NCBI GenBank assembly: GCA_028719045.1
Contig: JAQULD010000043.1
Coordinates: 1 to 12,478, forward strand
Length of the DNA: 12,478 bases
Reading direction: 5' to 3'
DNA from: Candidatus Omnitrophota bacterium
GTDB lineage: Bacteria > Omnitrophota > Koll11 > Gygaellales > Profunditerraquicolaceae
Made by a program: the position numbers and the translations under genes. Below, piece after piece: positions 5,502-11,836 of this stretch (within the stretch, counting starts at the first letter, position 1; each line of letters starts with the position of its first letter). The notes beneath the pieces are model-generated. The model had not been told where the DNA came from. It did no database searches and saw only the letters and a program-made list of their open reading frames with translations.

Positions 5502-6764
5502 ATGATTATCATTTCTAATAAACATTTCTTCGCGTTGGTTTTTTGTTTCGTGGTTTCGCTTGCCGCGGTTTTATTCGCATTTAAAGAATACATAACAAAA
5601 GAATATGATAGAAAGTTCAAGGAAAAGATCTTAAGCGAATTGCGCCGGGAAGTAAAACAGATGGTCAAAAGCGAGTTGAATAACACTTATGCCGCGGTAT
5701 CAACTCCGGACCGGGGCAGGCCTGATAAAGATGTCATGCTGACATTGAACCGGAAAGTGAGGGAAATGGTAAACCTCGAACTGGAATCTTACCGGGCGGG
5801 GGATATGGAGCCTGAAACGGCCACGCCGGCAGGCCCGAAAAAGAAATCTGAGCAGCCGGTCCAAGAAGGCCCGGCCGCAGGAAAGGCCGGGGATGATTCC
5901 AAAGAAGGCATAACCAAGCAGAACGCTATCGAAAGGACCCTGGTTGAAAGAGGAGGCATGCTGCTTCCCAAGGGCACGCTGCAGATAGAGCCTGGTTTTA
6001 CATCCGCGCATTTTTCCTCCAATAATATCAATATAGAAGGATTTGCCATCATACCTCTTTTTATCGGAGAAGTGACCACCCAGACTAAAAAACGGGATAT
6101 CTTTATCAGTACCTTATCCACGAAGTACGGTTTACTGGAGAATTTACAGGGTGAATTGAGAGTGCCTTACCGCTATGAATATGACAGAACCACCGATAAT
6201 ACCCAGGGCACGGAGACTTCGTTAAAAAAAGGAGGGTTGGGCGATATAGAATTATCTTTAAGCCGCCAGATAGCCTTTGAACACGGATTGGTCCCTGATA
6301 CGGTGTTTTCTATCACCGGCAAATCCATTACCGGGCAGGATCCTTACAACCACCCGATCGGCTTGGGAACCGGGCATTGGGGCGTAAGAACCGGGCTTGT
6401 ATTCGTGAAATCGAGCGACCCCGCGGTTATTTTCGGCGGATTGAATTATTCCTGGAGCGCCAGAAGGAAATTCGACAATTTCGGCAAAGTTGAGCCCGGT
6501 TCAAGCGTAGGCTATACCTTGGGAGCGGCTATTGCTTTAAGTTATCAGACCGCGATAAATTTCGCGTTCGACCACAGCGTTACCTTCAAGATGAAAAAGG
6601 ACGGCGTCAATGTAAACGGCTCTTTTCTTAATTCCGCCAGCCTAAAAACCGGTTTCAACTGGTCATTTTCCAAAAACGCGTCCGTAGATTTTTCCATAAG
6701 CCACGGATTAACCACGGATGCCCCGGATTATGTGGTGGAATTAAGGTTCCCGTATACGTTTTAA
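5502..6764 (+). CDS. Outer-membrane beta-barrel transporter with N-terminal coiled coil (FapF-like)
   Basis: The protein has 420 aa. Residues 7-27 are a hydrophobic signal or anchor. Residues 30-62 and 78-98 are highly charged heptad-like helices (KEYDRKFKEKILSELRREV), which could form a trimeric coiled coil. A Pro/Gly/Lys linker (about 100-137) and a possible plug helix (139-150) precede the barrel. From residue 156 the sequence alternates as in beta-barrels, with the Phenol_MetA_deg/transporter-like GGLGDIELSLS (244-254), and ends in FPYTF, a C-terminal aromatic BAM-recognition signal. Coiled coil, plug and barrel is the known FapF layout, the pore that exports Fap amyloid subunits. A general outer-membrane transporter of the same Pfam family is the alternative, but the operon favours FapF. 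The SD AAAGGAG (5482-5488) is 13 nt from ATG 5502, longer than usual. Confidence 0.75.
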   Translation: MIIISNKHFFALVFCFVVSLAAVLFAFKEYITKEYDRKFKEKILSELRREVKQMVKSELNNTYAAVSTPDRGRPDKDVMLTLNRKVREMVNLELESYRAGDMEPETATPAGPKKKSEQPVQEGPAAGKAGDDSKEGITKQNAIERTLVERGGMLLPKGTLQIEPGFTSAHFSSNNINIEGFAIIPLFIGEVTTQTKKRDIFISTLSTKYGLLENLQGELRVPYRYEYDRTTDNTQGTETSLKKGGLGDIELSLSRQIAFEHGLVPDTVFSITGKSITGQDPYNHPIGLGTGHWGVRTGLVFVKSSDPAVIFGGLNYSWSARRKFDNFGKVEPGSSVGYTLGAAIALSYQTAINFAFDHSVTFKMKKDGVNVNGSFLNSASLKTGFNWSFSKNASVDFSISHGLTTDAPDYVVELRFPYTF

Positions 6765-6768
6765 AATA

Positions 6769-6797
6769 TTGAAAACCGCCCGGAGATATTATATAAT
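6769..6797 (+). promoter_or_regulatory. Strong candidate promoter for the ZIP gene
   Basis: TTGAAA (6769-6774), 17 bp, TATAAT (6792-6797). This near-consensus sigma-70 promoter begins 5 nt after the FapF-like stop codon. Transcription would start near 6804, inside the left arm of the terminator hairpin at 6800-6835. Confidence 0.6.
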
Positions 6798-6799
6798 GT

Positions 6800-6835
6800 A
6801 CGCAACTTACCGTACGGAAAGTTGCGTCTTTTTTT
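6800..6835 (+). terminator. Intrinsic terminator of the amyloid-like operon
   Basis: ACGCAACTT (6800-6808) and AAGTTGCGT (6819-6827) pair perfectly over 9 bp, followed by C and seven T (6829-6835). The hairpin overlaps the start region of the promoter at 6769-6797, so a transcript begun at about 6804 lacks part of the left arm and may escape termination, while read-through from the operon stops. Confidence 0.85.
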
Positions 6836-6853
6836 GCCAAACCGATATTGATT

Positions 6854-7591
6854 ATGAACCTATTATACGCGTTTCTTGCCAGCATTGCCGTCAGCCTCAT
6901 ATCTTTAGTCGGGGCATTTGCCCTGATGCTTAATGATAAGGCGCTTAAGAAGATCCTTATCTTCCTGGTCGCTTTTGCGGCCGGAGGGTTGATTGGAGGG
7001 GCGTTTTTACATATTTTGCCCGAGGCAGGGGAGTATGTAAAAGACAGTACCCGGCTCTACCTTTTTGTTATCATCGGTTTTTTGCTTTTTTTTATCCTGG
7101 AAAAATACCTCTATTGGCGCCACTGCCATAATTTCAAATGAGAAATACATATGTTCACTTATCTTAATATTATGGGCGATATTATCCACAATTTCAGCGA
7201 TGGCCTGATCATGGGCGCCATTTTCATGGTGGATATCAGAATAGGTTTAGTGACCACGCTTGCTATTATTTTCCATGAGATCCCGCATGAACTGGGTAAT
7301 TTTATGGTCCTGATATACGGCGGTTTTAATAAATTTAAAGCTTTGTTCTTCAATTTTCTGTCTTCTCTGTTCGCGATAGCGGGTACCGGGTTCGGCTATT
7401 ATTTCGCGGACAAAATCGGCGGTTTTTCAGCGGTGCTGCTGCCCGCCGCGGCGGGGGGCTTCATTTATATCGCTGCCTGCGATTTGATCCCCGAACTGCA
7501 TAAAGAAGGAGGGGCAGTAAAACAGGGGCTTACGATGGTCTTTTTTGTTTTGGGCATTGTCCTTATGTATTTGTTAAAGGTATTATCTTAG
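6854..7591 (+). CDS. ZIP-family metal transporter with in-frame TGA at codon 96 (selenocysteine candidate or nonsense mutation)
   Basis: ZIP proteins import Zn2+, Fe2+ or related divalent metals. Taken across the TGA at 7139-7141, this frame encodes about 245 aa, a normal bacterial ZIP length. Residues before the TGA hold AFLHILPEA (H53, E57) and WRHCH (88-92). After it come HNFSDG and HEIPHELG, the two metal-site helices, then AGGFIYIAACDLIPELHKE, all typical of the family. Both halves are in the same frame with only three codons (Glu-Ile-His) between the TGA and ATG 7151. Standard gene calling would give two genes, 6854-7141 and 7151-7591. Each alone would lack half of the metal path. I recall related ZIPs having a Cys near this place, so selenocysteine is possible, but a nonsense mutation or base error is equally open. 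The start ATG 6854 (a TTG lies at 6848) has no clear SD. Confidence 0.7.
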
Positions 7592-7609
7592 AAAGGTGAG
7601 GGAAAAGCC

Positions 7610-7915
7610 GTGAAATGGGCTGCATTGGCAATGGTGGCGGTGGTTTTTCATAAAAAAAAGTTAAGTGAAGAAGCTACTCAGGAGATTGTAAAACTGCTTA
7701 GGAAGGACGCCGCAGTGGATAACCTTTCTATCCATAATCAGGGGATAACCTTCTATATCTGGGGAAAAGAAGAAGTTGATTTTCGAATACTGGATGAATT
7801 GAAGAAAAAGCTAAAAACCCTGGAATACGAATGGTTTTCGATCACTGCCGAAGAATATCTGAAGACCAAAAAAGGCTATTCTTACGATAGCCAGAGCGGT
7901 AGTCAGAAGCCATAA
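7610..7915 (+). CDS. Small protein of unknown function (101 aa)
   Basis: Starts at GTG 7610 behind a good SD (AAAGGTGAGG, 7592-7601); an in-frame ATG at 7631 would remove seven residues. The first 13 residues are hydrophobic (WAALAMVAVVF) but too short for a clear signal peptide or membrane helix, and more likely form a first beta-strand. The rest alternates helix (LSEEATQEIVKLLRK, 18-32), strand (GITFYIWG, 45-52), helix (FRILDELKKKLKTLEY, 58-73) and strand (WFSITAEEYL). This is consistent with a small alpha/beta, possibly ferredoxin-like, fold. No catalytic or metal-binding motif is visible. It lies 18 nt after the ZIP gene and is probably co-transcribed with it. I do not recognise the family. 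Confidence 0.6.
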   Translation: MKWAALAMVAVVFHKKKLSEEATQEIVKLLRKDAAVDNLSIHNQGITFYIWGKEEVDFRILDELKKKLKTLEYEWFSITAEEYLKTKKGYSYDSQSGSQKP

Positions 7916-7921
7916 AGACAT

Positions 7922-7949
7922 TTGACTTTTGTTTATTATATTGTATACT
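7922..7949 (+). promoter_or_regulatory. Promoter of the riboswitch-kimA unit
   Basis: TTGACT (7922-7927), 16 bp, TATACT (7944-7949). Both boxes match consensus at five of six positions. Transcription would start near 7956, a few bases before the riboswitch aptamer. Confidence 0.65.
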
Positions 7950-7963
7950 TAATGTGTTTAAAT

Positions 7964-8113
7964 GCTTAATCCTTTCTGCCGCCTTTACTTAAGGCTTGGC
8001 GAAAAGGAGCGGGGGAACCAGAGAAGAGCGGATAATATATTATCCTGGGGGCGAATATCCTTAAAAATGGATTAGGGCACTAAAGCCCGGGCCCGACAGC
8101 TAACTCCGTAAGC
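7964..8113 (+). ncRNA. c-di-AMP riboswitch (ydaO-yuaA class)
   Basis: The leader carries the conserved core blocks of this riboswitch in order: GCTTAATCC at the 5' end, GAGCGGGGGAACCA (8007-8020), GGGGGCGAAT (8047-8056), the AGGGC/GCCC stem (8074-8088), and CCCGACAGCTAAC followed by CCGTAAGC at the 3' end. The closing P1 helix pairs GCTTA (7964-7968) with TAAGC (8109-8113). Ligand binding normally turns expression off. A terminator hairpin follows at 8128-8157, and the controlled gene is a KimA-type K+ importer, a known target of this class. High c-di-AMP (ample K+) should therefore stop transcription. Exact end points are approximate. Confidence 0.92.
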
Positions 8114-8127
8114 TTATCAAGAAGGAG

Positions 8128-8157
8128 AAACCAAAGAAAAATCCTTTGGTTTTTTTT
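8128..8157 (+). terminator. Riboswitch-linked intrinsic terminator
   Basis: AAACCAAAG (8128-8136) pairs with CTTTGGTTT (8144-8152) around a 7-nt loop, inside a run of T at 8150-8157. It stands between the SD AAGGAG (8122-8127) and ATG 8161, so it ends transcription just before the coding region when formed. Confidence 0.8.
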
Positions 8158-8160
8158 ATT

Positions 8161-10125
8161 ATGGAAGCCCTGTATAAAAAAATCAAAAGCGTTGTCATCG
8201 GGAAAGCCAAGAACCCGCTGGATACCTCTGTTTTCCACAAGCTTTCGCTGATAGCATTTTTTGCCTGGATAGGCCTCGGAGCGGATGGTTTATCATCTTC
8301 CTGTTACGGGCCGGAAGCGGCTTTTGTCGCTCTTAACGGGCATACTTATTTGAGTATTTTCGTGGCTTTGGCTACCGCGTTTACGGTATTTATAATCAGC
8401 ACAAGCTATTCTCAGATAATAGAACTATTCCCCAGCGGAGGGGGAGGGTATCTTGTAGCAAGTAAATTGCTGTCTCCTACGGTAGGCATGTTTTCCGGAT
8501 GCGCCCTGATGATCGATTACGTCCTAACCATAGCTATTTCCATAGCCAGCGGCATGGACGCTGTTTTTAGTTTTCTGCCTCCGGCGTGGCTTCCGTTTAA
8601 ACTGGAGTTTACCGTATTTGCCTTGCTGATGCTTACCATCATGAATATGAGGGGGGTTAAGGAATCGGTGATCCCTTTGGCTCCGATCTTTTTGACATTC
8701 CTCTTAACCCATATTTTTGCGATAATCTATGCGATTTCGACCCATATAGGCAATTTCCCCGCAGTGGTTCAGGCTACCGGAGCCGAAGTTTCTCAGGTCT
8801 CTTCCCAAATCGGGGTTGCCGGAATGATTTTTTTGATACTGCGTTCCTATAGCCTGGGAGCGGGTACTTATACTGGTATTGAAGCTGTCAGTAATGGGTT
8901 ACCTATATTAAGAGAACCAAAGGTGGCTACCGGCAGGCGGACTATGCAATATATGGCATTTTCTTTGGCGTTCACCGTCCTGGGATTAATGGTGGCGTAT
9001 TTATTGTTCAAAGTCACTCCTACTTCCGGCAAGACATTGAACGCTATTTTGTTTGAGAATATAAGCAAAAATTGGGGATTTAGCGGCCATATATTTTTGG
9101 TGGTTACGCTTATTTCCGAAGGAGCTTTGCTTTTGATAGCCGCGCAGGCTGGTTTCTTGGACGGGCCAAGAGTGCTTGCGAACATGGCTATTGACCGCTG
9201 GTTCCCGATTAAATTCGCCAACTTAAGCGATAGGCTCGTTACCCAGAACGGCGTCCTTATCATGGGCGGCGCTGCATTAGGGATTTTGTTGCTTACCCAC
9301 GGTTCGGTAGCCTTTCTTGTCGTGCTTTACAGTATCAATGTATTCATAACGTTTTTGCTCTCGCAGCTTGGAATGGTGCGCCATTGGTGGAATGTCCGCC
9401 TGGAATTTAAGCGTTGGAAGAAAAAAATCCTGATCAACGGGGTGGGTTTGGTTTTGACCGCTTTTATCCTGGTATCGGTGGTGGTGATTAAATTCCATGA
9501 GGGCGGCTGGATTACCCTGCTTGTGACTTTTTCTTTAAGCGCAGTGGCTCTGCTTATCAGGCGCCACTATTTAAAGGTGGCAAAACTTTTGCGCAGGCTG
9601 AATTCTTTGGTCCAGTCTACCACGATCCCGAATCCGGAAACCCCGGCGAAGCCAAAATTCGAAAAATCGGCAAAAACCGCGGTGCTCCTGGTGAGCGGTT
9701 TTAACGGGTTGGGGCTGCATACCCTCTTTAATATTATCCGTTTTTTCGGAAAAGAATTCAGGAATTTTGTTTTTGTGGAGGTAGGGCTTATCGATGCCGG
9801 CAATTTTAAAGGTCTATCGGAGGTCAGCAACCTTAAAGAACAGATAAACAAGGATCTCAAGCGTTACATTGACTTTATGCAGGGGCAGGGGTTTTACGCG
9901 GAAGGGCTCCCCTTTATGGGAGTTGACGTGATCAACGAAGTCGAAAAGATAATACCGATAATAGCGGAGCGTTTCCCCAATGCCGTGGTTTTTGGCGGCC
10001 AGCTGGTTTTTCCCCAGGAATCGCTTTTGACGCGCTTCCTGCATAACGACACTGTTTTTTCACTGCAGAGGATATTTTACCAGAAGGGCATACCTTTTGT
10101 GATACTTCCGATCAGGGTATATTAA
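8161..10125 (+). CDS. kimA: KimA-like APC-superfamily potassium importer
   Basis: The protein has 654 aa from ATG 8161; a TTG at 8146 lies within the terminator and is unlikely. KimA imports K+ with protons across the inner membrane. The N-terminal IGLGADGLSSSCYGPEAAF (37-55) is diagnostic of this family; D42 and Y49 match the Asp and Tyr that bind K+ in Bacillus KimA. About twelve hydrophobic segments span roughly residues 25-485, including FPSGGGGYLVASKLL (90-104) and AAQAGFLDGPRVLANMA. A soluble C-terminal alpha/beta domain (about 500-654, starting KTAVLLVSGFNG) fits the cytosolic domain of KimA. The riboswitch directly upstream gives independent support. Like most KimA genes it stands alone in its transcript unit. 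Amino-acid permease is the alternative reading of APC proteins, less likely here. The 112-bp gap after it contains the exbB promoter and no clear terminator. Confidence 0.9.
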   Translation: MEALYKKIKSVVIGKAKNPLDTSVFHKLSLIAFFAWIGLGADGLSSSCYGPEAAFVALNGHTYLSIFVALATAFTVFIISTSYSQIIELFPSGGGGYLVASKLLSPTVGMFSGCALMIDYVLTIAISIASGMDAVFSFLPPAWLPFKLEFTVFALLMLTIMNMRGVKESVIPLAPIFLTFLLTHIFAIIYAISTHIGNFPAVVQATGAEVSQVSSQIGVAGMIFLILRSYSLGAGTYTGIEAVSNGLPILREPKVATGRRTMQYMAFSLAFTVLGLMVAYLLFKVTPTSGKTLNAILFENISKNWGFSGHIFLVVTLISEGALLLIAAQAGFLDGPRVLANMAIDRWFPIKFANLSDRLVTQNGVLIMGGAALGILLLTHGSVAFLVVLYSINVFITFLLSQLGMVRHWWNVRLEFKRWKKKILINGVGLVLTAFILVSVVVIKFHEGGWITLLVTFSLSAVALLIRRHYLKVAKLLRRLNSLVQSTTIPNPETPAKPKFEKSAKTAVLLVSGFNGLGLHTLFNIIRFFGKEFRNFVFVEVGLIDAGNFKGLSEVSNLKEQINKDLKRYIDFMQGQGFYAEGLPFMGVDVINEVEKIIPIIAERFPNAVVFGGQLVFPQESLLTRFLHNDTVFSLQRIFYQKGIPFVILPIRVY

Positions 10126-10141
10126 GGCCTTCCCAAATGAG

Positions 10142-10170
10142 TTGCATTATTGCCCCTAATTGAGTATAAT
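10142..10170 (+). promoter_or_regulatory. Promoter of exbB-exbD
   Basis: TTGCAT (10142-10147), 17 bp, TATAAT (10165-10170). An exact inverted repeat GCATTAT (10144-10150) / ATAATGC (10177-10183) flanks the -10 and reaches the expected transcript start, which might be an operator. A short hairpin TCCTGC-GATT-GCAGGA (10202-10217) lies in the leader just before the SD. Confidence 0.6.
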
Positions 10171-10237
10171 AACCTGATAATGCGGTTTTAAACAAATTTC
10201 ATCCTGCGATTGCAGGAAGTTAAGGAGGATTTTTAAG

Positions 10238-10858
10238 ATGAATCTTTGGCAATTGGTTAAGGTCGGCGGGTTTACCATGTATGTGCTTTTGCTTTTTTCC
10301 GTTCTTTCACTTTCCATAATCCTGGAAAGATATTTCTATTTCCGCAGGAAATCCAGGGTGAAAAGGAATGAATTTATGTTCAGGATAACCAAGGAGCTGG
10401 AAAAAGGCAACGTCAAAAGGGCCCTTGAAATATGCAAAAGCACGAACACTCCCTTTGCGAACGTGGTATATTCCGGGCTTAGCCTGCACGGCCACAATGA
10501 AGTGGTTGTTTCCAACAGTATGGAACGGGAAGTGACGGTGGAAACCGGGAAGCTGGAACGTTATACGAGTGTAGTCGGCACCATAGGAAGCACCGCCGTT
10601 TATATCGGGCTTTTTGGGACGGTCCTGGGGATAATAAGGGCTTTCCATGATATATCAAAAAGCGGATCGGGAGGGGGCATAAATGTCGTTATAAACGGAA
10701 TAGCCGAAGCCCTGATCTGCACGGCCGCCGGACTTTGCGTGGCGGTGCCCGCGGTAATCGCGTATAACTATTTTGTCAGGGCAATAGATAATTTCATTAC
10801 CGATATGGAACTGTGCGCTTCCGAAACCATGGATCTGCTTAATATAAGACAAAAATGA
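10238..10858 (+). CDS. exbB: ExbB/TolQ/MotA-family proton channel subunit
   Basis: The protein has 206 aa; ATG 10238 has an excellent SD, AAGGAGG (10222-10228). With ExbD it forms an inner-membrane proton channel that passes the proton motive force to TonB- or TolA-like proteins. Three membrane helices are visible: residues about 12-29 (TMYVLLLFSVLSLSIILE), 112-134 (containing GTVLGIIRAF, the family motif) and 154-178 (EALICTAAGLCVAVPAVIA). The cytoplasmic loop (about 36-105) shows the usual family pattern, including GNVKRALEICKSTNTPFANV. Length is that of a typical short ExbB. Stop and exbD start overlap as ATGA (10855-10858), so the two are coupled. ExbB and TolQ cannot be firmly separated from sequence alone. 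Confidence 0.9.
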   Translation: MNLWQLVKVGGFTMYVLLLFSVLSLSIILERYFYFRRKSRVKRNEFMFRITKELEKGNVKRALEICKSTNTPFANVVYSGLSLHGHNEVVVSNSMEREVTVETGKLERYTSVVGTIGSTAVYIGLFGTVLGIIRAFHDISKSGSGGGINVVINGIAEALICTAAGLCVAVPAVIAYNYFVRAIDNFITDMELCASETMDLLNIRQK

Positions 10859-11271
10859 GGAAAACATACCGGAAACAGAAATTAGTGGCGGAGATCAATA
10901 TAACTCCTTTTACGGACGTGATCCTCGTGTTATTGGTCATATTCATGATCACCACGCCGTTAATTTCTCAGTCGAGCATAAAGGTGAAGCTCCCGGAAGC
11001 GAAGAGCGGCAAGCCCCTTGAAGCCGCCAAGCCTACTCAGGTATACGTCACCGTGACCAATGAGGGGATGATTTATCTTAATGACAAGGTGGTTACAAGA
11101 AGAGAGCTTAAAGAGAAGGTCAGCGCGATGCATAAAGACAATCCCGACCTGCTCGTTATTTTGCGTTCCGATAAATTAGTCCGTTTTAACGATATCGTCA
11201 GTGTCCTTGACCCCCTTACAGAACTCGGCATTACCAAGCTTGATATTGCGGCGACCGCCGAACAACAATAA
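10855..11271 (+). CDS. exbD: ExbD/TolR-family biopolymer transport protein
   Basis: The protein has 138 aa, overlapping exbB by 4 nt. The layout is standard: short basic cytoplasmic N-terminus (MRKTYRKQKL), the INITPFTDVILVLLVIFMIT segment with the essential proton-carrying Asp21 at the start of the single membrane helix, and a periplasmic domain. The latter includes VYVTVTNEGMIYLN, RRELKEKVSAM and ILRSDKLVRFNDIVSVLD, as in ExbD proteins. It works as a complex with the preceding ExbB. No TonB, TolA or outer-membrane receptor gene follows within the window; the next gene is a regulator with its own promoter. The partner that uses the energy must be elsewhere, or the pair serves another export or motility system. 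Confidence 0.9.
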   Translation: MRKTYRKQKLVAEINITPFTDVILVLLVIFMITTPLISQSSIKVKLPEAKSGKPLEAAKPTQVYVTVTNEGMIYLNDKVVTRRELKEKVSAMHKDNPDLLVILRSDKLVRFNDIVSVLDPLTELGITKLDIAATAEQQ

Positions 11272-11307
11272 AAGGCCTTTCGAAAAACTTTGACCTCAAA
11301 AAAAGAC

Positions 11308-11336
11308 TTGACAAAAACCTCTCGATTAAGTATACT
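11308..11336 (+). promoter_or_regulatory. Consensus promoter of the rrf2-cysK unit
   Basis: TTGACA (11308-11313), 17 bp, TATACT (11331-11336): the -35 is perfect and the -10 is 5/6. Transcription should start near 11343. This is the best promoter in the window, which suits a gene held down by a repressor. Confidence 0.8.
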
Positions 11337-11375
11337 ATTCCTATAGAGATGATAGAGATTAAAAGAGAGGTTTTT
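11313..11375 (+). promoter_or_regulatory. Inverted repeat spanning the rrf2 promoter and SD (possible autoregulatory operator)
   Basis: AAAAACCTCTC (11313-11323) and GAGAGGTTTTT (11365-11375) are perfect 11-bp inverted copies, 41 bp apart. The left arm lies in the promoter spacer and the right arm contains the SD of the regulator gene. Between them ATAGAGAT occurs twice (11343-11350, 11352-11359). Since transcription starts between the arms, an RNA hairpin cannot form from this promoter, so a DNA-level role such as Rrf2 self-repression is more likely. Confidence 0.45.
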
Positions 11376-11379
11376 AAAT

Positions 11380-11823
11380 ATGAAATTATCGACGAAAGTA
11401 CGTTATGGAACCAGGGCAATGCTGGATTTGGCGGTGCATTACGGCAAGGGGCCTGTCCTTCTTAAGGATATAGCTCAGCGCCAGGAAATATCCGTCAAAT
11501 ACCTGGATAGTATTCTTGCTTCTTTAAAAGCCTCCGGCCTTGTAGTGACGGTGCGCGGGGCAAAAGGGGGATACGCTTTGAGCGAAGCCCCTTCAAAGAT
11601 AGCTGTAATACAGATCGTTGAGGCTTTAGAAGGCCCCCTGGAATTGGTAGGCTGTATCGCCGATAACGGCTTTTGCCACAGGGTCAATTCCTGCGTGACG
11701 CATGATATCTGGTATGAATTGGAAAAAGCTATGGAAGGGGTGCTAAGAAGCACTACGCTGGAGGATTTGATCATCAGGGATAAGAGAAAGAACCAGCTTT
11801 CGGAAAAAATGTATTATATCTAA
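11380..11823 (+). CDS. Rrf2-family transcriptional regulator
   Basis: The protein has 147 aa; SD AGAGG (11366-11370) is 9 nt before ATG 11380. It begins [18 protein letters not shown], the hallmark of Rrf2 proteins (IscR, CymR, NsrR). A winged helix-turn-helix covers residues about 25-68 ([19 protein letters not shown]; wing [10 protein letters not shown]). Three cysteines, C92, C99 and C105, lie where IscR and NsrR hold a [2Fe-2S] or [4Fe-4S] cluster; the spacing here is C-x6-C-x5-C. CymR lacks such cysteines. The stop codon is 13 nt before cysK, so the two genes are probably co-transcribed, pointing to control of cysteine synthesis in response to Fe-S or sulfur status. The inverted repeat over its own promoter suggests autoregulation. 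IscR-like is the closest reading, but no isc genes are visible. Confidence 0.88.
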   Translation: MKLSTKVRYGTRAMLDLAVHYGKGPVLLKDIAQRQEISVKYLDSILASLKASGLVVTVRGAKGGYALSEAPSKIAVIQIVEALEGPLELVGCIADNGFCHRVNSCVTHDIWYELEKAMEGVLRSTTLEDLIIRDKRKNQLSEKMYYI

Positions 11824-11836
11824 GAGGAGAATAGAA

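Noticed and set aside
6854..7591. Reassignment of TGA as a sense codon across the whole genome
   Set aside because: TGA ends exbB exactly at an ATGA overlap with exbD, and tryptophan is encoded by TGG in the recognised genes, so the in-frame TGA in the ZIP gene is a local matter.
6854..7591. Frameshift splitting the ZIP gene
   Set aside because: Both halves are in the same reading frame (6854 and 7151 differ by 297 nt, a multiple of three); only a stop codon separates them.
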